A stretch of DNA of 64,000 bases, taken from the NCBI GenBank assembly GCA_050696075.1, contig JBOGUF010000018.1, positions 9,123 through 73,122 of the forward strand, in the 5' to 3' direction. This stretch comes from JBOGUF01 sp050696075 (GTDB taxonomy: Bacteria > Chloroflexota > Chloroflexia > Thermomicrobiales > UBA6265). Below, piece after piece: positions 17,813 through 25,679 of this stretch. Position 1 is the first letter of the stretch. Every line of letters starts with the position of its first letter. Below the pieces are notes generated by a model that saw nothing but the letters and a program-made list of their open reading frames with translations, searched no databases and was not told the DNA's origin. The position numbers and the translations under genes are program-made.

Positions 17813-17824
17813 CAGTGGAAGCGC

Positions 17825-18520
17825 TTATCTAGGCTCGGAGGAACGGCGTCTTGACTCATATAGCGCCCTGAACTTTTCGAACAGGCGGTCCGCCGCGATC
17901 TCCATCAAGATCGCGTCGGGATCGGGCAGGGGATCTGTCTGTAGCCAGTCTGAATCGAGCCAGAACCCGGATAGCACCGTCGAATGCACCTGGCCATCAG
18001 CGTCGGGCTGAATCGGCTCGTAGACACCTTCATCCGTCAAGGCTGAGGCGTGGACGTCTCGGCGACTTGTGCGGGAATCGATCGTCCAATACTCGCGGAC
18101 ACCAGCCTTCGCATACTCGTGGAACTTGTCGCGCCGATCCCGTGTGACGCTGTCGGGCGAAATGACGTCAATGACGAGATCGGCCGGTCCATTCAAGCGG
18201 TCGACCGTAATCCGATCCGAGTGATCGCGGGAGACGAAAGCGATGTCCGGTTCACGCGACGGCCGAACGGGCGCCAAGCGCATTTCGAACGGAGCAATGA
18301 GCACCGTTCCGAGGTCAAGAAGCCGGGCATACCGCGACATGAGACTGCCCAGGAACAGGATGAACTACTGATGCAGTAGCTTCGGCATATCAAGAAGGAT
18401 CACCTTACCATCGACCCATTCGGCACGTGTCTCGTCGCCGGCCCACGCGAGGAACTCATCGTAGGTCATGATTCGTCGTTGCTCATCCGTAGAAGGTGCC
18501 GTGAAGAGTTGCCGTACCAT
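17825..18520 (-). pseudogene. Uma2 family endonuclease broken by an in-frame TAG (copy 1 of 3)
   Basis: Read from the ATG at 18520 the frame gives MVRQLFTAPS, then TYDEFLAWAGDETRAEWVDGK, and meets TAG at 18367-18365 (codon 52). Beyond the stop the same frame continues without shift for 180 codons with all Uma2 features: EPDIAFVSRDH, DLVIDVISPDSVTRDRRDKFHEY, GVREYWTID and GFWLDSDWL. Compared with the copy at 19420 the stop falls in the segment HQRIIVLL. The Uma2 family has a PD-(D/E)XK nuclease fold and is greatly expanded in cyanobacteria and Chloroflexota. Either it is a recent pseudogene, an assembly error, or the second part is made from an internal start at 18340. Confidence 0.82.
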
Positions 18521-18616
18521 CGGATACTCCCCGCCGCGCTTGCAGAATCAGTGGCGGCGTTTCCGGTTCAGTTTACTTCTCGCGAATGATACCCCGGCAT
18601 TGGAACCGAACTGCTG

Positions 18617-19309
18617 TCATTCCGCTGGAGACGACCGCCGCGCCGCGTGAAACGCCTTGATCCGATCCAGGTAGGCGTCAGGCGCGATTTCCATGAGGAT
18701 CGCGTCCGGATTGGGCAACGGGTCTTGCCAGAGCCAGTTCGGGTCGAGCCAGAAGCCTGCCAGGACAGCAGAGTGAAAGAGACCCACATCGTCGAGCGGC
18801 AGTTCCTCGTAGTAGCCCTCGGCGGTGATGCCGTAGGGCCAGAACGACTGACGGCCGGTGCGCGGGTCGAGGAGCCAGTATTCTGGCACGCCAGCGGCCG
18901 CGTATTCGGCGAATTTGTCGCGCCGGTCGCGGGTGACGCTGTCGTCCGACATGATCTCGAGGACGAGGTCGGCCGGACCGTTCAGACGTTGGCCGTCGAG
19001 CCGGTCGAAATGCTCGCGGGCGACGAAGAGCAGATCAGGTTCGCGGTACGATCTGCCCTCTCGCAACTTCATCTCGAACGGCGCCGTCAAAACCTTGCCC
19101 AGATCGAACAGGCCGACGAAAAGGCCGAGGAGCACCGTAAGGAAGTAATTCGTGTTGTTGTGACGTTCGTCAGGCGGCACGAAAACTGTCACCTCCCCAT
19201 CGACCCATTCGGAAAACGTATCCTCGCCCGCCCACGCGAAGTAGTCCTCATAGGACATGCGGAACGTGCGCTCGGTTTTGGCAGCGGGTTCGATGACTTG
19301 GCGTGCCAT
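18617..19309 (-). CDS. Uma2 family endonuclease (copy 2 of 3)
   Basis: This 230-residue protein is an intact Uma2 member. The PD-(D/E)XK core is visible as EPDLLFVAREH, then DLVLEIMSDDSVTRDRRDKFAEYAAAGVPEYWLLDP. The N-terminal block MSYEDYFAWAGEDTFSEWVDGEV is typical. The ATG at 19309 follows AAGGA at suitable spacing, so the GTG five codons upstream was not chosen. It is the middle member of three same-strand paralogues spaced by about 100 bases, and is the most divergent of them in its loop after residue 40 (FVPPDERHNNTNYF). The biological substrate of Uma2 proteins is unknown. Confidence 0.88.
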   Translation of the reverse strand: MARQVIEPAAKTERTFRMSYEDYFAWAGEDTFSEWVDGEVTVFVPPDERHNNTNYFLTVLLGLFVGLFDLGKVLTAPFEMKLREGRSYREPDLLFVAREHFDRLDGQRLNGPADLVLEIMSDDSVTRDRRDKFAEYAAAGVPEYWLLDPRTGRQSFWPYGITAEGYYEELPLDDVGLFHSAVLAGFWLDPNWLWQDPLPNPDAILMEIAPDAYLDRIKAFHAARRSSPAE

Positions 19310-19419
19310 GTTGTGTCCTTCCACGGCGTTGCCAGGAGGCTACTTGACCAGCCCTCGTAGCGGTGGGCGAATTATCGCTCACCACCAGGCGTGTGGTCAC
19401 TCGGCGACGTGGTGCTTAG

Positions 19420-20067
19420 TCATGATTGGAGCGCATCCGGCGCAATCGTCGCTAGCAACCGCAAAGGGTCGGGCAGCGGGTTTTGCCAAAGCCACGCCGG
19501 ATCGAGCCAGAAGCCAGGTAGGACCGTCGAGTTGAGGCGACCGCGCTTATCGGACGGGATAGGCTGGTAGACGCCGCGGTCGCTGAGCGCAAACGGCTCC
19601 ACGGTGCGATGACGCTCACGGGGGTCGACCATCCAATACTCCGGAATGCCAGCTTGCTGGTATTCGAGGAGCTTGTCACGCTTGTCGCGCGTCACACAAT
19701 CAGGGGAGATGACTTCAATGACGAGATCGGCCGGTCCGTCCAATCGGACTTCGGTAATCCGATCGAGATGGTCGCGAGCGACGAACATGATGTCTGGCTC
19801 CCGTGACGATCGCACAGGAATCAGCCGCATCTCGAAGGGCGCGACCATGACCTCCCCGAGGCCGAGCACATCCGCATACTGCGACAGGAGTCTTACCAAG
19901 AGGACTATAATCCTCTGGTGAATAGTGTTTGGCATCTCGAGGACGATCACCTCACCATCGACCCATTCGGCACGCGTCTCCTCGCCAGCCCACGCGAGGA
20001 ACTCATCGTAGGTCATCCGCGGGAGGTCGTTGGTCAGGCCGGCCGGTTTCGTCAGTTGCTGCGCCAT
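19420..20067 (-). CDS. Uma2 family endonuclease (copy 3 of 3)
   Basis: The 215-residue protein carries TYDEFLAWAGEETRAEWVDGEVIVLEMP, EPDIMFVARDH and DLVIEVISPDCVTRDKRDKLLEYQQAGIPEYWMVDP, the complete Uma2 set with the PD-(D/E)XK acid and lysine positions. I place the start at the second ATG of an ATGATG pair (MAQQLTKPAG) because an AGGGA lies six bases before it and the paralogue starts similarly. It is closest to the broken copy 1, sharing LAWAGDETRAEWVDG and the loop sequence, which makes duplication of these two more recent than that of copy 2. It is divergent from the metG leader region. Confidence 0.88.
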   Translation of the reverse strand: MAQQLTKPAGLTNDLPRMTYDEFLAWAGEETRAEWVDGEVIVLEMPNTIHQRIIVLLVRLLSQYADVLGLGEVMVAPFEMRLIPVRSSREPDIMFVARDHLDRITEVRLDGPADLVIEVISPDCVTRDKRDKLLEYQQAGIPEYWMVDPRERHRTVEPFALSDRGVYQPIPSDKRGRLNSTVLPGFWLDPAWLWQNPLPDPLRLLATIAPDALQS

Positions 20068-20139
20068 CATCTGTCCCTGGGGCATGTCGTCCGGCGAAGC
20101 GCCGAGTTCTATGGTACATCAGACCCCGCTTGCCGTTGC

Positions 20140-20168
20140 TTGCGCCGCATCGCGGCAGCCGGTATAGT
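20140..20168 (+). promoter_or_regulatory. Promoter of the metG leader: TTGCGC, 17 bp, TATAGT
   Basis: TTGCGC at 20140-20145 and TATAGT at 20163-20168 are separated by exactly 17 bp. The predicted start point falls at about 20175, the A of the leader-ORF ATG, so the transcript should be leaderless. Confidence 0.6.
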
Positions 20169-20174
20169 CCGGCC

Positions 20175-20291
20175 ATGAACGAGCAGACGTTGACCGACCG
20201 GATCGAACAAGCAACGGTGTCCCTGACTCCCTGTGCTGGGGTCATGAAGATGGTGATGCTTGTGCCTGTCGGTCCGAGGATGAGCGGGTAG
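20175..20291 (+). CDS. Candidate methionine-rich leader peptide of metG
   Basis: A 38-codon ORF ends in TAG at 20289. Five of its 38 residues are methionine, three of them in the cluster VMKMVML (Met codons at 20244, 20250 and 20256), with another at 20280. It stands between a well-spaced promoter and an intrinsic terminator in front of methionyl-tRNA synthetase. There is no Shine-Dalgarno sequence, but the predicted transcript begins at its ATG, so leaderless initiation is plausible. In classical attenuation a ribosome stalled at scarce-tRNA codons changes the fold of the downstream RNA; that is the inferred role. The peptide itself is unlike any protein I recognise. Confidence 0.55.
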   Translation: MNEQTLTDRIEQATVSLTPCAGVMKMVMLVPVGPRMSG

Positions 20292-20363
20292 AGCGGTCGT
20301 CGCCCGCGCACCTCAACTCGAACCGACAGGCAGGCGGGAGCAGTCAGGCTCCCGTTTCCTTTT
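20263..20363 (+). promoter_or_regulatory. Candidate attenuator RNA of metG with intrinsic terminator
   Basis: The leader RNA can form a perfect 11-bp long-range stem between TGCCTGTCGGT (20263-20273, inside the leader ORF just after its Met cluster) and ACCGACAGGCA (20322-20332). An inner GCGGG (20284-20288) can pair with CCCGC (20303-20307). Immediately downstream is a terminator: CGGGAGC (20335-20341), loop AGTCAG, GCTCCCG (20348-20354), then TTTCCTTTT. The CCCGC strand could alternatively pair with GCGGG at 20334-20338, which includes part of the terminator arm, giving a competing antiterminator. I find no T-box consensus, so this would be a ribosome-mediated and not a tRNA-binding switch. 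Confidence 0.55.
20335..20363 (+). terminator. Intrinsic terminator ahead of metG
   Basis: A 7-bp GC-rich stem with 6-base loop is followed by TTTCCTTTT. It lies 62 bases before the metG start and on the same strand, so constitutive termination here would silence metG; it must be conditional. Confidence 0.65.
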
Positions 20364-20424
20364 GTCGATTACCCATCGGACGACCCGCCACCGAAGAGAG
20401 GACACCAGACAGGAAGCAACCGCC

Positions 20425-21996
20425 ATGAGCGTCACCACGCGATCGGGGCCAACGCCCTTTTACATCACGACCGCCATCGACTACCCCAACGCGCCGCCGC
20501 ACATCGGGCACTCGCTGGAGAAAGTCGCGGCGGACGTCGTTGCCCGCTACCACCGGTTGATCGGCGACGACACTGCCTACACTATGGGGTTGGACGAGAA
20601 CAGCCAGCATGTCCTCCGCGCCGCGATTCAGAACGGCGTCACGCCGGTCGAATGGACCGACGATATGGACGTCGCCTTCCGCCGCGCCTGGGATGCGCTC
20701 GACGTCTCGCGCACCGCCTGGGTCCGCACGACCGAAGAGCGCCACTTCCGCGCCTCCCAGGAGCTCTTCCGTCGGGCACAAGCTAATGGCGACATCTACA
20801 CCGCGACCTACGCCGGCTGGTATTGCCCGAACTGCAACAACTATTACATCGACGAGGAACTGGTCGACGGGCGCTGCCCCAACCACCCGACGATCGAGCC
20901 GGACTGGCTGGAGGAGGAGAACTACTTCTTCGCCCTCAGCAACCACCAGGAGCGGCTCCGCCGCCACATCGAGGAGCACCCGGAGTTCATCACCCCGTCG
21001 GTTTGGCGGCCGGAGATGTTGGCGTTGATCGATCGCGGTCTGCGCGACTTCTCGGTCTCGCGCGCTGTCCGTCCGGGTACGACGCCCTGGGGAGTGCCCG
21101 TGCCGGGCGACCCGAACCACGTTCTTTACGTCTGGTTCGACGCCTTAACGACCTATCTGACGGCGATCGGGTTCCCCGATGATACGGAGACGAGCGCGCG
21201 GTACTGGCCGGCCGACTCTCAGGTGATCGGCAAGGATATCCAGCGGTTCCACTGTCTCTATTGGCCGGCGATGCTGCTGTCGTCGGGTCTGCCGCTGCCG
21301 CGGCGGGTCATCGTCCACGGTTTCATCACCGTCGAGGGGCAGCGCATCTCGAAGACGACGGGCAACGTTATCGATCCGGTCAAGCTGGTGGAAGAGTTCG
21401 GCGTCGACCCGGTCCGTTACTACCTGATGCGGGATATCACGTTTCGGTCGGACGGCGACTTCTCGCGGGCGAACCTGATTCGCCGCCACAACGACGACCT
21501 GGGCAACGACCTGGGCAACCTGCTCAACCGGGTCGTGGCAATGGTCGGCCGCTATCGAGATGGACGTGTGCCGGAACCCGGCGAGCCGGGCGAGCCGGAG
21601 GTGGACTTGCGGCGCGTGGCGGAGGAGGCGCGAGACCGGGCGGCGGAGCAGATCGAAGCGTGGGAACTCGACCGGGCGCTGGAGTCGCTGTGGACGTTGG
21701 TGCGGCGGGCCAATCAATATCTTGAAGCGCGGCAACCCTGGAAGCTGGCCAAGCAACCAGAGGCGGCTCAAACGCTGGAGACGACCCTCTGGACGGCGGC
21801 CGAAGCGACCCGGCTAGTGGCGATCTTCCTCGCGCCATACGTTCCAGCCACAAGCGACAAGATCGTCCACCAGCTTGGGCTGGAGCCGATTAAGGCCGGC
21901 GCCTGGGCGAACGCCGGGCAGTGGGGAGCGGCGACGTTCGGCGCGGTGAACCTGGCCGGGCCGATCTTTCCCCGAATCGAAGTCGCTACCGTCTGA
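20425..21996 (+). CDS. metG: Methionyl-tRNA synthetase
   Basis: The 523-residue class I synthetase charges tRNA-Met. HIGH is literal at residues 26-29; the zinc-binding insert has CPNC and a later GRCPNH; the KMSKS loop is RISKTTGN with K310. A helical anticodon domain follows to the end, and the C-terminal EMAP/Trbp-type dimerisation domain found in some bacteria is absent, consistent with a length of about 520. The ATG at 20425 has AGGAAG upstream and matches the family start (PFYITTAIDYPNAPPHIGH). It lies behind the leader ORF and terminator described separately and is followed by a strong hairpin. Confidence 0.96.
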   Translation: MSVTTRSGPTPFYITTAIDYPNAPPHIGHSLEKVAADVVARYHRLIGDDTAYTMGLDENSQHVLRAAIQNGVTPVEWTDDMDVAFRRAWDALDVSRTAWVRTTEERHFRASQELFRRAQANGDIYTATYAGWYCPNCNNYYIDEELVDGRCPNHPTIEPDWLEEENYFFALSNHQERLRRHIEEHPEFITPSVWRPEMLALIDRGLRDFSVSRAVRPGTTPWGVPVPGDPNHVLYVWFDALTTYLTAIGFPDDTETSARYWPADSQVIGKDIQRFHCLYWPAMLLSSGLPLPRRVIVHGFITVEGQRISKTTGNVIDPVKLVEEFGVDPVRYYLMRDITFRSDGDFSRANLIRRHNDDLGNDLGNLLNRVVAMVGRYRDGRVPEPGEPGEPEVDLRRVAEEARDRAAEQIEAWELDRALESLWTLVRRANQYLEARQPWKLAKQPEAAQTLETTLWTAAEATRLVAIFLAPYVPATSDKIVHQLGLEPIKAGAWANAGQWGAATFGAVNLAGPIFPRIEVATV

Positions 21997-22026
21997 GTCG
22001 CAACGCGAATGGCGAGGCATATGGTT

Positions 22027-22056
22027 CGCGGTCGGACTGAACTCAGTCCGACCGCG
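22027..22056 (+). terminator. Hairpin downstream of metG
   Basis: CGCGGTCGGACT and AGTCCGACCGCG form a perfect 12-bp stem with a 6-base loop, 31 bases after the metG stop. There is no T tract, so it may be a message-stabilising or factor-dependent end rather than a classical terminator. Confidence 0.6.
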
Positions 22057-22110
22057 CTCCGTTCGGGCACGTTCCTTGCAGGAGAGTGCGGCGGACTGTA
22101 GCGACGGCGG

Positions 22111-22140
22111 TTGACAACCGTTTCGCGGCGTTGCTAGCAT
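22111..22140 (+). promoter_or_regulatory. Promoter of importer B operon: TTGACA, 18 bp, TAGCAT
   Basis: A perfect -35 TTGACA at 22111-22116 and TAGCAT at 22135-22140 with 18-bp spacing predict a start near 22147 and an untranslated leader of about 130 bases before the binding-protein gene. Confidence 0.6.
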
Positions 22141-22277
22141 CCGGCAATTCCGCACGCGGCGTGATTCCTGGATCCTTGGGTCGTTCCGGCGTCAGGCGAC
22201 GTCGGGCGTGGTTGGCGGGATCGGACCGGCGGTTGCCGGGCCTTTCCGCATCCTCAGAGACGTGAAGGAGCAGCGCA

Positions 22278-23615
22278 ATGGCGCACAATCAGCGGCTGAA
22301 CGGCTTCATCGACGATCTCCTGGCGGGCCGGACGAACCGCCGGACCCTCATGCGACGCGGCGCGGCGTTCGGCATCGGCGTGCCGGCGCTGGCGACTTTT
22401 GCGGGCGGCCGGGGTGTGATTGCCCAGGATGGCGGCACCGTGACCTTTAGCGCCTACGTAGGCGGCAATCCGGTCGCTCAAGAGCGTCTAGAGAATGCGG
22501 TCGCGGGCTTCGAGGAAAACAGCGGGATCGACGTCGAGCTCAACATCGTCGAGCACGAGGCGTTCAAGCAAGCGATTCGCACCTACCTCGCCTCCGACGA
22601 TCCGCCCGATGTCCTAACCTGGTTCGCCGGCAACCGAGCGCGCTTCTTTATCGACCGGGGTCTGATCATGCCGGTCGACGACCTTTTCCAGGAGCAGGGC
22701 TGGGAAGAGGCCTATCCCCAGGGGATCCTCGCGGTCTCGAAGGGCAGCGATGACCAGTATTACTTCGTGCCGACGAGCTACTATCACTGGGGGATCTTCT
22801 ATCGCAAGAGCATCTTCGAGCAAGTCGGCATCGAAACGCCGCCGCGGACCTGGGACGAGTTGCTCGCCGCCGTCGACCAATTGAAGGAGGCCGGGATCAC
22901 CCCGTTCACGATCGGCACCAACCAGCCATGGACGGCGGCTGGGTGGTTCGACTACCTCAACATGCGGGTTAACGGTCCGGAGTTCCACATCCAGCTCACC
23001 GATGGTGAGGTCGCCTACAACTCGCCTGAGGTCAAGGAAACCTTCGCGCGCTGGCGAGAGCTGCTGGACAAGGATGCCTTCATCGCACAGCCCGAAGCCC
23101 TGAGCTGGCAGGATGCTGTCAGCCCGATGGTCAACGGAGAGGCGGCGATGTACCTGATTGGCCGATTCCTTTTCGATGCCTACCCACAAGAGGACCAGGC
23201 CGATGTCGACTTCTTCCAGTTCCCGCGGATCACCGAAGGTGTCCCGGTCGGCGAGGACGCACCGACCGACGGCTACTTCGCGAGCGCGAAAGCGACGAAT
23301 GTCGACGAGGCGAAGCAGCTTTTGACCTTCTTCGGTTCGGCCGAATACCAGCAATCGCAGGCCGAGGTCGGTGGCAGCCCGGCGGTCCACCAGGAGGTAC
23401 CGCTGGACATCTACGACCCGCTGACGCGCAAGGGCATCGAGATGCTCCAGCAGGCCGACTACATCGCCCAGTTTTACGATCGCGACACGCATCCGGACAT
23501 GGCCGAACGCGGCATGAACGCCTTCATCCAGTTCTGGAACAACCGCGACGACGTCGACCAGATCCTCGATACCCTCGACGTGGAACGCCAGCGCGTCTTT
23601 GAAGCGGACGAGTGA
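22278..23615 (+). CDS. Extracellular sugar-binding protein of ABC importer B
   Basis: This 445-residue solute-binding protein has an N-terminal export signal with RRTLMRRGAAFGIG followed by a hydrophobic stretch and cleavage near IAQDGG. Mature sequence motifs such as DPPDVLTWFAGNRARFFIDRGL and TPPRTWDELLAAVDQLKEAGITPF are typical of CUT1 sugar-binding proteins. GAAGGAG lies nine bases before the ATG. It heads an operon with two permeases and a nucleoside hydrolase, so a ribonucleoside, ribose-containing or related sugar ligand is possible, though the protein type is that of oligosaccharide importers. Confidence 0.92.
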   Translation: MAHNQRLNGFIDDLLAGRTNRRTLMRRGAAFGIGVPALATFAGGRGVIAQDGGTVTFSAYVGGNPVAQERLENAVAGFEENSGIDVELNIVEHEAFKQAIRTYLASDDPPDVLTWFAGNRARFFIDRGLIMPVDDLFQEQGWEEAYPQGILAVSKGSDDQYYFVPTSYYHWGIFYRKSIFEQVGIETPPRTWDELLAAVDQLKEAGITPFTIGTNQPWTAAGWFDYLNMRVNGPEFHIQLTDGEVAYNSPEVKETFARWRELLDKDAFIAQPEALSWQDAVSPMVNGEAAMYLIGRFLFDAYPQEDQADVDFFQFPRITEGVPVGEDAPTDGYFASAKATNVDEAKQLLTFFGSAEYQQSQAEVGGSPAVHQEVPLDIYDPLTRKGIEMLQQADYIAQFYDRDTHPDMAERGMNAFIQFWNNRDDVDQILDTLDVERQRVFEADE

Positions 23616-23618
23616 TTA

Positions 23619-23653
23619 GGCGGTAGACGGCAGGCGACGGGCGACAGGCGTTC
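23619..23653. repeat. Heptamer tandem repeat, unit GGCGACA-like
   Basis: Five 7-bp units (GGCGGTA, GACGGCA, GGCGACG, GGCGACA, GGCGTTC) start four bases after the binding-protein stop codon and lie in the spacer to the first permease of importer B. Confidence 0.65.
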
Positions 23654-23722
23654 TCGTCGTGGGAGGGGAGGATCTACTCCTCACGGCCAATACATCCCTA
23701 CCGCCTCGACGGAGATTGAGCC

Positions 23723-24691
23723 ATGGCTCAGGTTACCGGTGAAGGCACGCGAGTCCCCATCGGTGCATCAACCCCGGCCGCGGCGGCTGGAGCCGCCGCG
23801 GCGCGGACAGGGCGCGCCGGCACCGTCCGCGCGCATTGGACGCCCTACCTCTTCCTCGCGTTCCCGGTTGCCCTCTACGCCGTTTGGGTGATCGGGCCGA
23901 TGATCTACTCCTTTTACATGAGCCTAACCAACTCCGATGGGGTGACGCAGCAGGACTTCATCGGCCTCGAGAACTATCGCCGTCTCGTCGACGATCACGT
24001 CTTCCGGACCGCGCTGATGAACAACGTCAAGTGGCTCGTTGCGTTCATCACGGTCCCCGTCGTTTGCGGTCTCGGCCTGGCGGTGTTGCTGAACAATCAC
24101 CTGCCCGGCGTCCGCTTCATCAAGGCCGGTTTCTATTCGCCGATGGTCCTCTCGAGCGTCGTCATCGGCGTTGTCTGGATCTGGATGTATCAACCAGACG
24201 GCCTGATCAATACCACCGTCGAGCTTCTCGGCTACGGCGGGCAGCGGATCGGCTGGCTTTCCAATCCGGACTTGGTGACGTGGTCGATTATCGGCGCCGC
24301 AATGTGGCGGCAGATCGCCTACGTGATGCTGATCTACCTGGCCGGTCTGAAGAACGTCGACCCGACGTTGGTCGAAGCGGCCCGGGTCGACGGCGCCAGT
24401 TCTTTTCAGAGCTTCCGCCAGATCGTCTTACCGCTGCTCCAGCCCGTGACGGTGATCGTCATCGTTATCTCGATCATTGATGCCCTGCGTGCCTTCGACC
24501 TGGTCAACGTCATGACCCGCGGCGGCCCCTACAATCAGTCGGACGTCCTCGCCAACATGATGTACATCGAGGCGTTCAACAACTACAACATGGGCTACGG
24601 CGCCTCGATCGCGGTCATCCTGACGCTGATCACGATGGTCTTCATCTTTGCCTACTTGCGGCGGATGCTGAAGGACGAGCTGGAGTATTGA
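23723..24691 (+). CDS. Sugar ABC transporter permease, importer B (MalF-like)
   Basis: The 322-residue protein has an Ala-rich cytosolic N-terminus (about 1-35), six hydrophobic segments and the EAA loop VEAARVDGASSFQSFRQIVLPLL. It pairs with the MalG-type permease that begins about 106 bases downstream. The spacers on both sides carry repeats and not other genes. Confidence 0.92.
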   Translation: MAQVTGEGTRVPIGASTPAAAAGAAAARTGRAGTVRAHWTPYLFLAFPVALYAVWVIGPMIYSFYMSLTNSDGVTQQDFIGLENYRRLVDDHVFRTALMNNVKWLVAFITVPVVCGLGLAVLLNNHLPGVRFIKAGFYSPMVLSSVVIGVVWIWMYQPDGLINTTVELLGYGGQRIGWLSNPDLVTWSIIGAAMWRQIAYVMLIYLAGLKNVDPTLVEAARVDGASSFQSFRQIVLPLLQPVTVIVIVISIIDALRAFDLVNVMTRGGPYNQSDVLANMMYIEAFNNYNMGYGASIAVILTLITMVFIFAYLRRMLKDELEY

Positions 24692-24692
24692 A

Positions 24693-24774
24693 TGAGCCGT
24701 CAGCTATCAGCGTGCAGCCGCGATCGCCCAACGAACTACTCACGGACTCGCGACTCACGTCTAGCTGACGGCTG
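24693..24774. repeat. Inverted repeat between the two permease genes of importer B
   Basis: TGAGCCGTCAGCTA at 24693-24706 and TAGCTGACGGCTGA at 24762-24775 pair at 13 of 14 positions, enclosing a loop with ACTCACG-like heptamers. It could form a stable intercistronic hairpin. Confidence 0.65.
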
Positions 24775-24797
24775 ACGCCTTCATCGGGAGAGCGGGA

Positions 24798-25649
24798 ATG
24801 GCGGCAATCGCGCCCCAGCGCAAAGCGACGTTTCCCTGGCGGGCGGTCCTGTTCTACGCCTGCCTCATCCCGCTCCTGATTACCTGGCTGACCCCCGTCT
24901 TCACCGCGCTCGTCACGTCGCTCCGTTCCTTCGACGACCTGATCGCGGACGGGCCGTGGAGCCTGCCCACCTCCCTCGAGCTCGGCAACTTCGGCGAGGC
25001 GTGGACCGATGGCGGTCTGCGGCAGTACCTGACCAATTCGTTCATCATCACGGTTCCCGCCCTGCTGATCACGCTTTTCCTCTCGTCGCTGGGCGCCTTC
25101 GCCCTCGCGCGTTTCCGGTTTCGAGGCAACCTCTTCATCTACTTCACCTTTGTCGGCGGGACGCTCTTGCCCTTCCAAATCTTGATGCTCCCCGTCTATC
25201 GGCTGACCAATTTCCTCGGTCTGTACAACACCTATTGGGCGCTGATCATCTTCCACGCCGCGTTCCAACTTGGCTTCTGCACCTTCGTGCTCCGCAACTT
25301 CATGCGTACGATTCCGGGCGAGATACTGGACGCCGCCCGCATCGACGGCGCGAGTGAGTTCCGGATCTACGGCCAGCATATCCTGCCGCTTTCGCTGCCG
25401 AGTCTCGCCGCGCTGGCGACCCTGGAGTTCACCTGGATCTTCAACGACTACCTGTGGGCATTGATCCTGATCCGGGACAACGACCTGAAGCCGGTGACCA
25501 CTGGCCTGGCCAGTCTGCGGGGTGAGTACGTGGACCAGTGGAACATCCTCTTCGCGGGCACCCTCATCGCCATTATCCCAACCGTCCTCCTCTTCATCTT
25601 CCTTCAACGATATTTCATCCAGGGGCTGACACTCGGCTCCGGCAAGTAA
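24798..25649 (+). CDS. Carbohydrate ABC transporter permease, importer B (MalG-like)
   Basis: The 283-residue permease has six hydrophobic segments and the EAA loop EILDAARIDGASEFRIYGQHILPLS, with a typical C-terminus LQRYFIQGLTLGSGK. It completes the channel of importer B. The ATG follows GGGAGAGCGGG. No ATPase gene is present in the operon. Confidence 0.92.
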   Translation: MAAIAPQRKATFPWRAVLFYACLIPLLITWLTPVFTALVTSLRSFDDLIADGPWSLPTSLELGNFGEAWTDGGLRQYLTNSFIITVPALLITLFLSSLGAFALARFRFRGNLFIYFTFVGGTLLPFQILMLPVYRLTNFLGLYNTYWALIIFHAAFQLGFCTFVLRNFMRTIPGEILDAARIDGASEFRIYGQHILPLSLPSLAALATLEFTWIFNDYLWALILIRDNDLKPVTTGLASLRGEYVDQWNILFAGTLIAIIPTVLLFIFLQRYFIQGLTLGSGK

Positions 25650-25679
25650 TCCATCTCCTTTCTTGAAGGAGCAGTTCGA

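Noticed and set aside
20175..20424. T-box riboswitch upstream of metG
   Set aside because: No T-box sequence (GGTGGNACCGCG-like) or antiterminator bulge could be found, and the leader contains a translatable Met-rich ORF instead.
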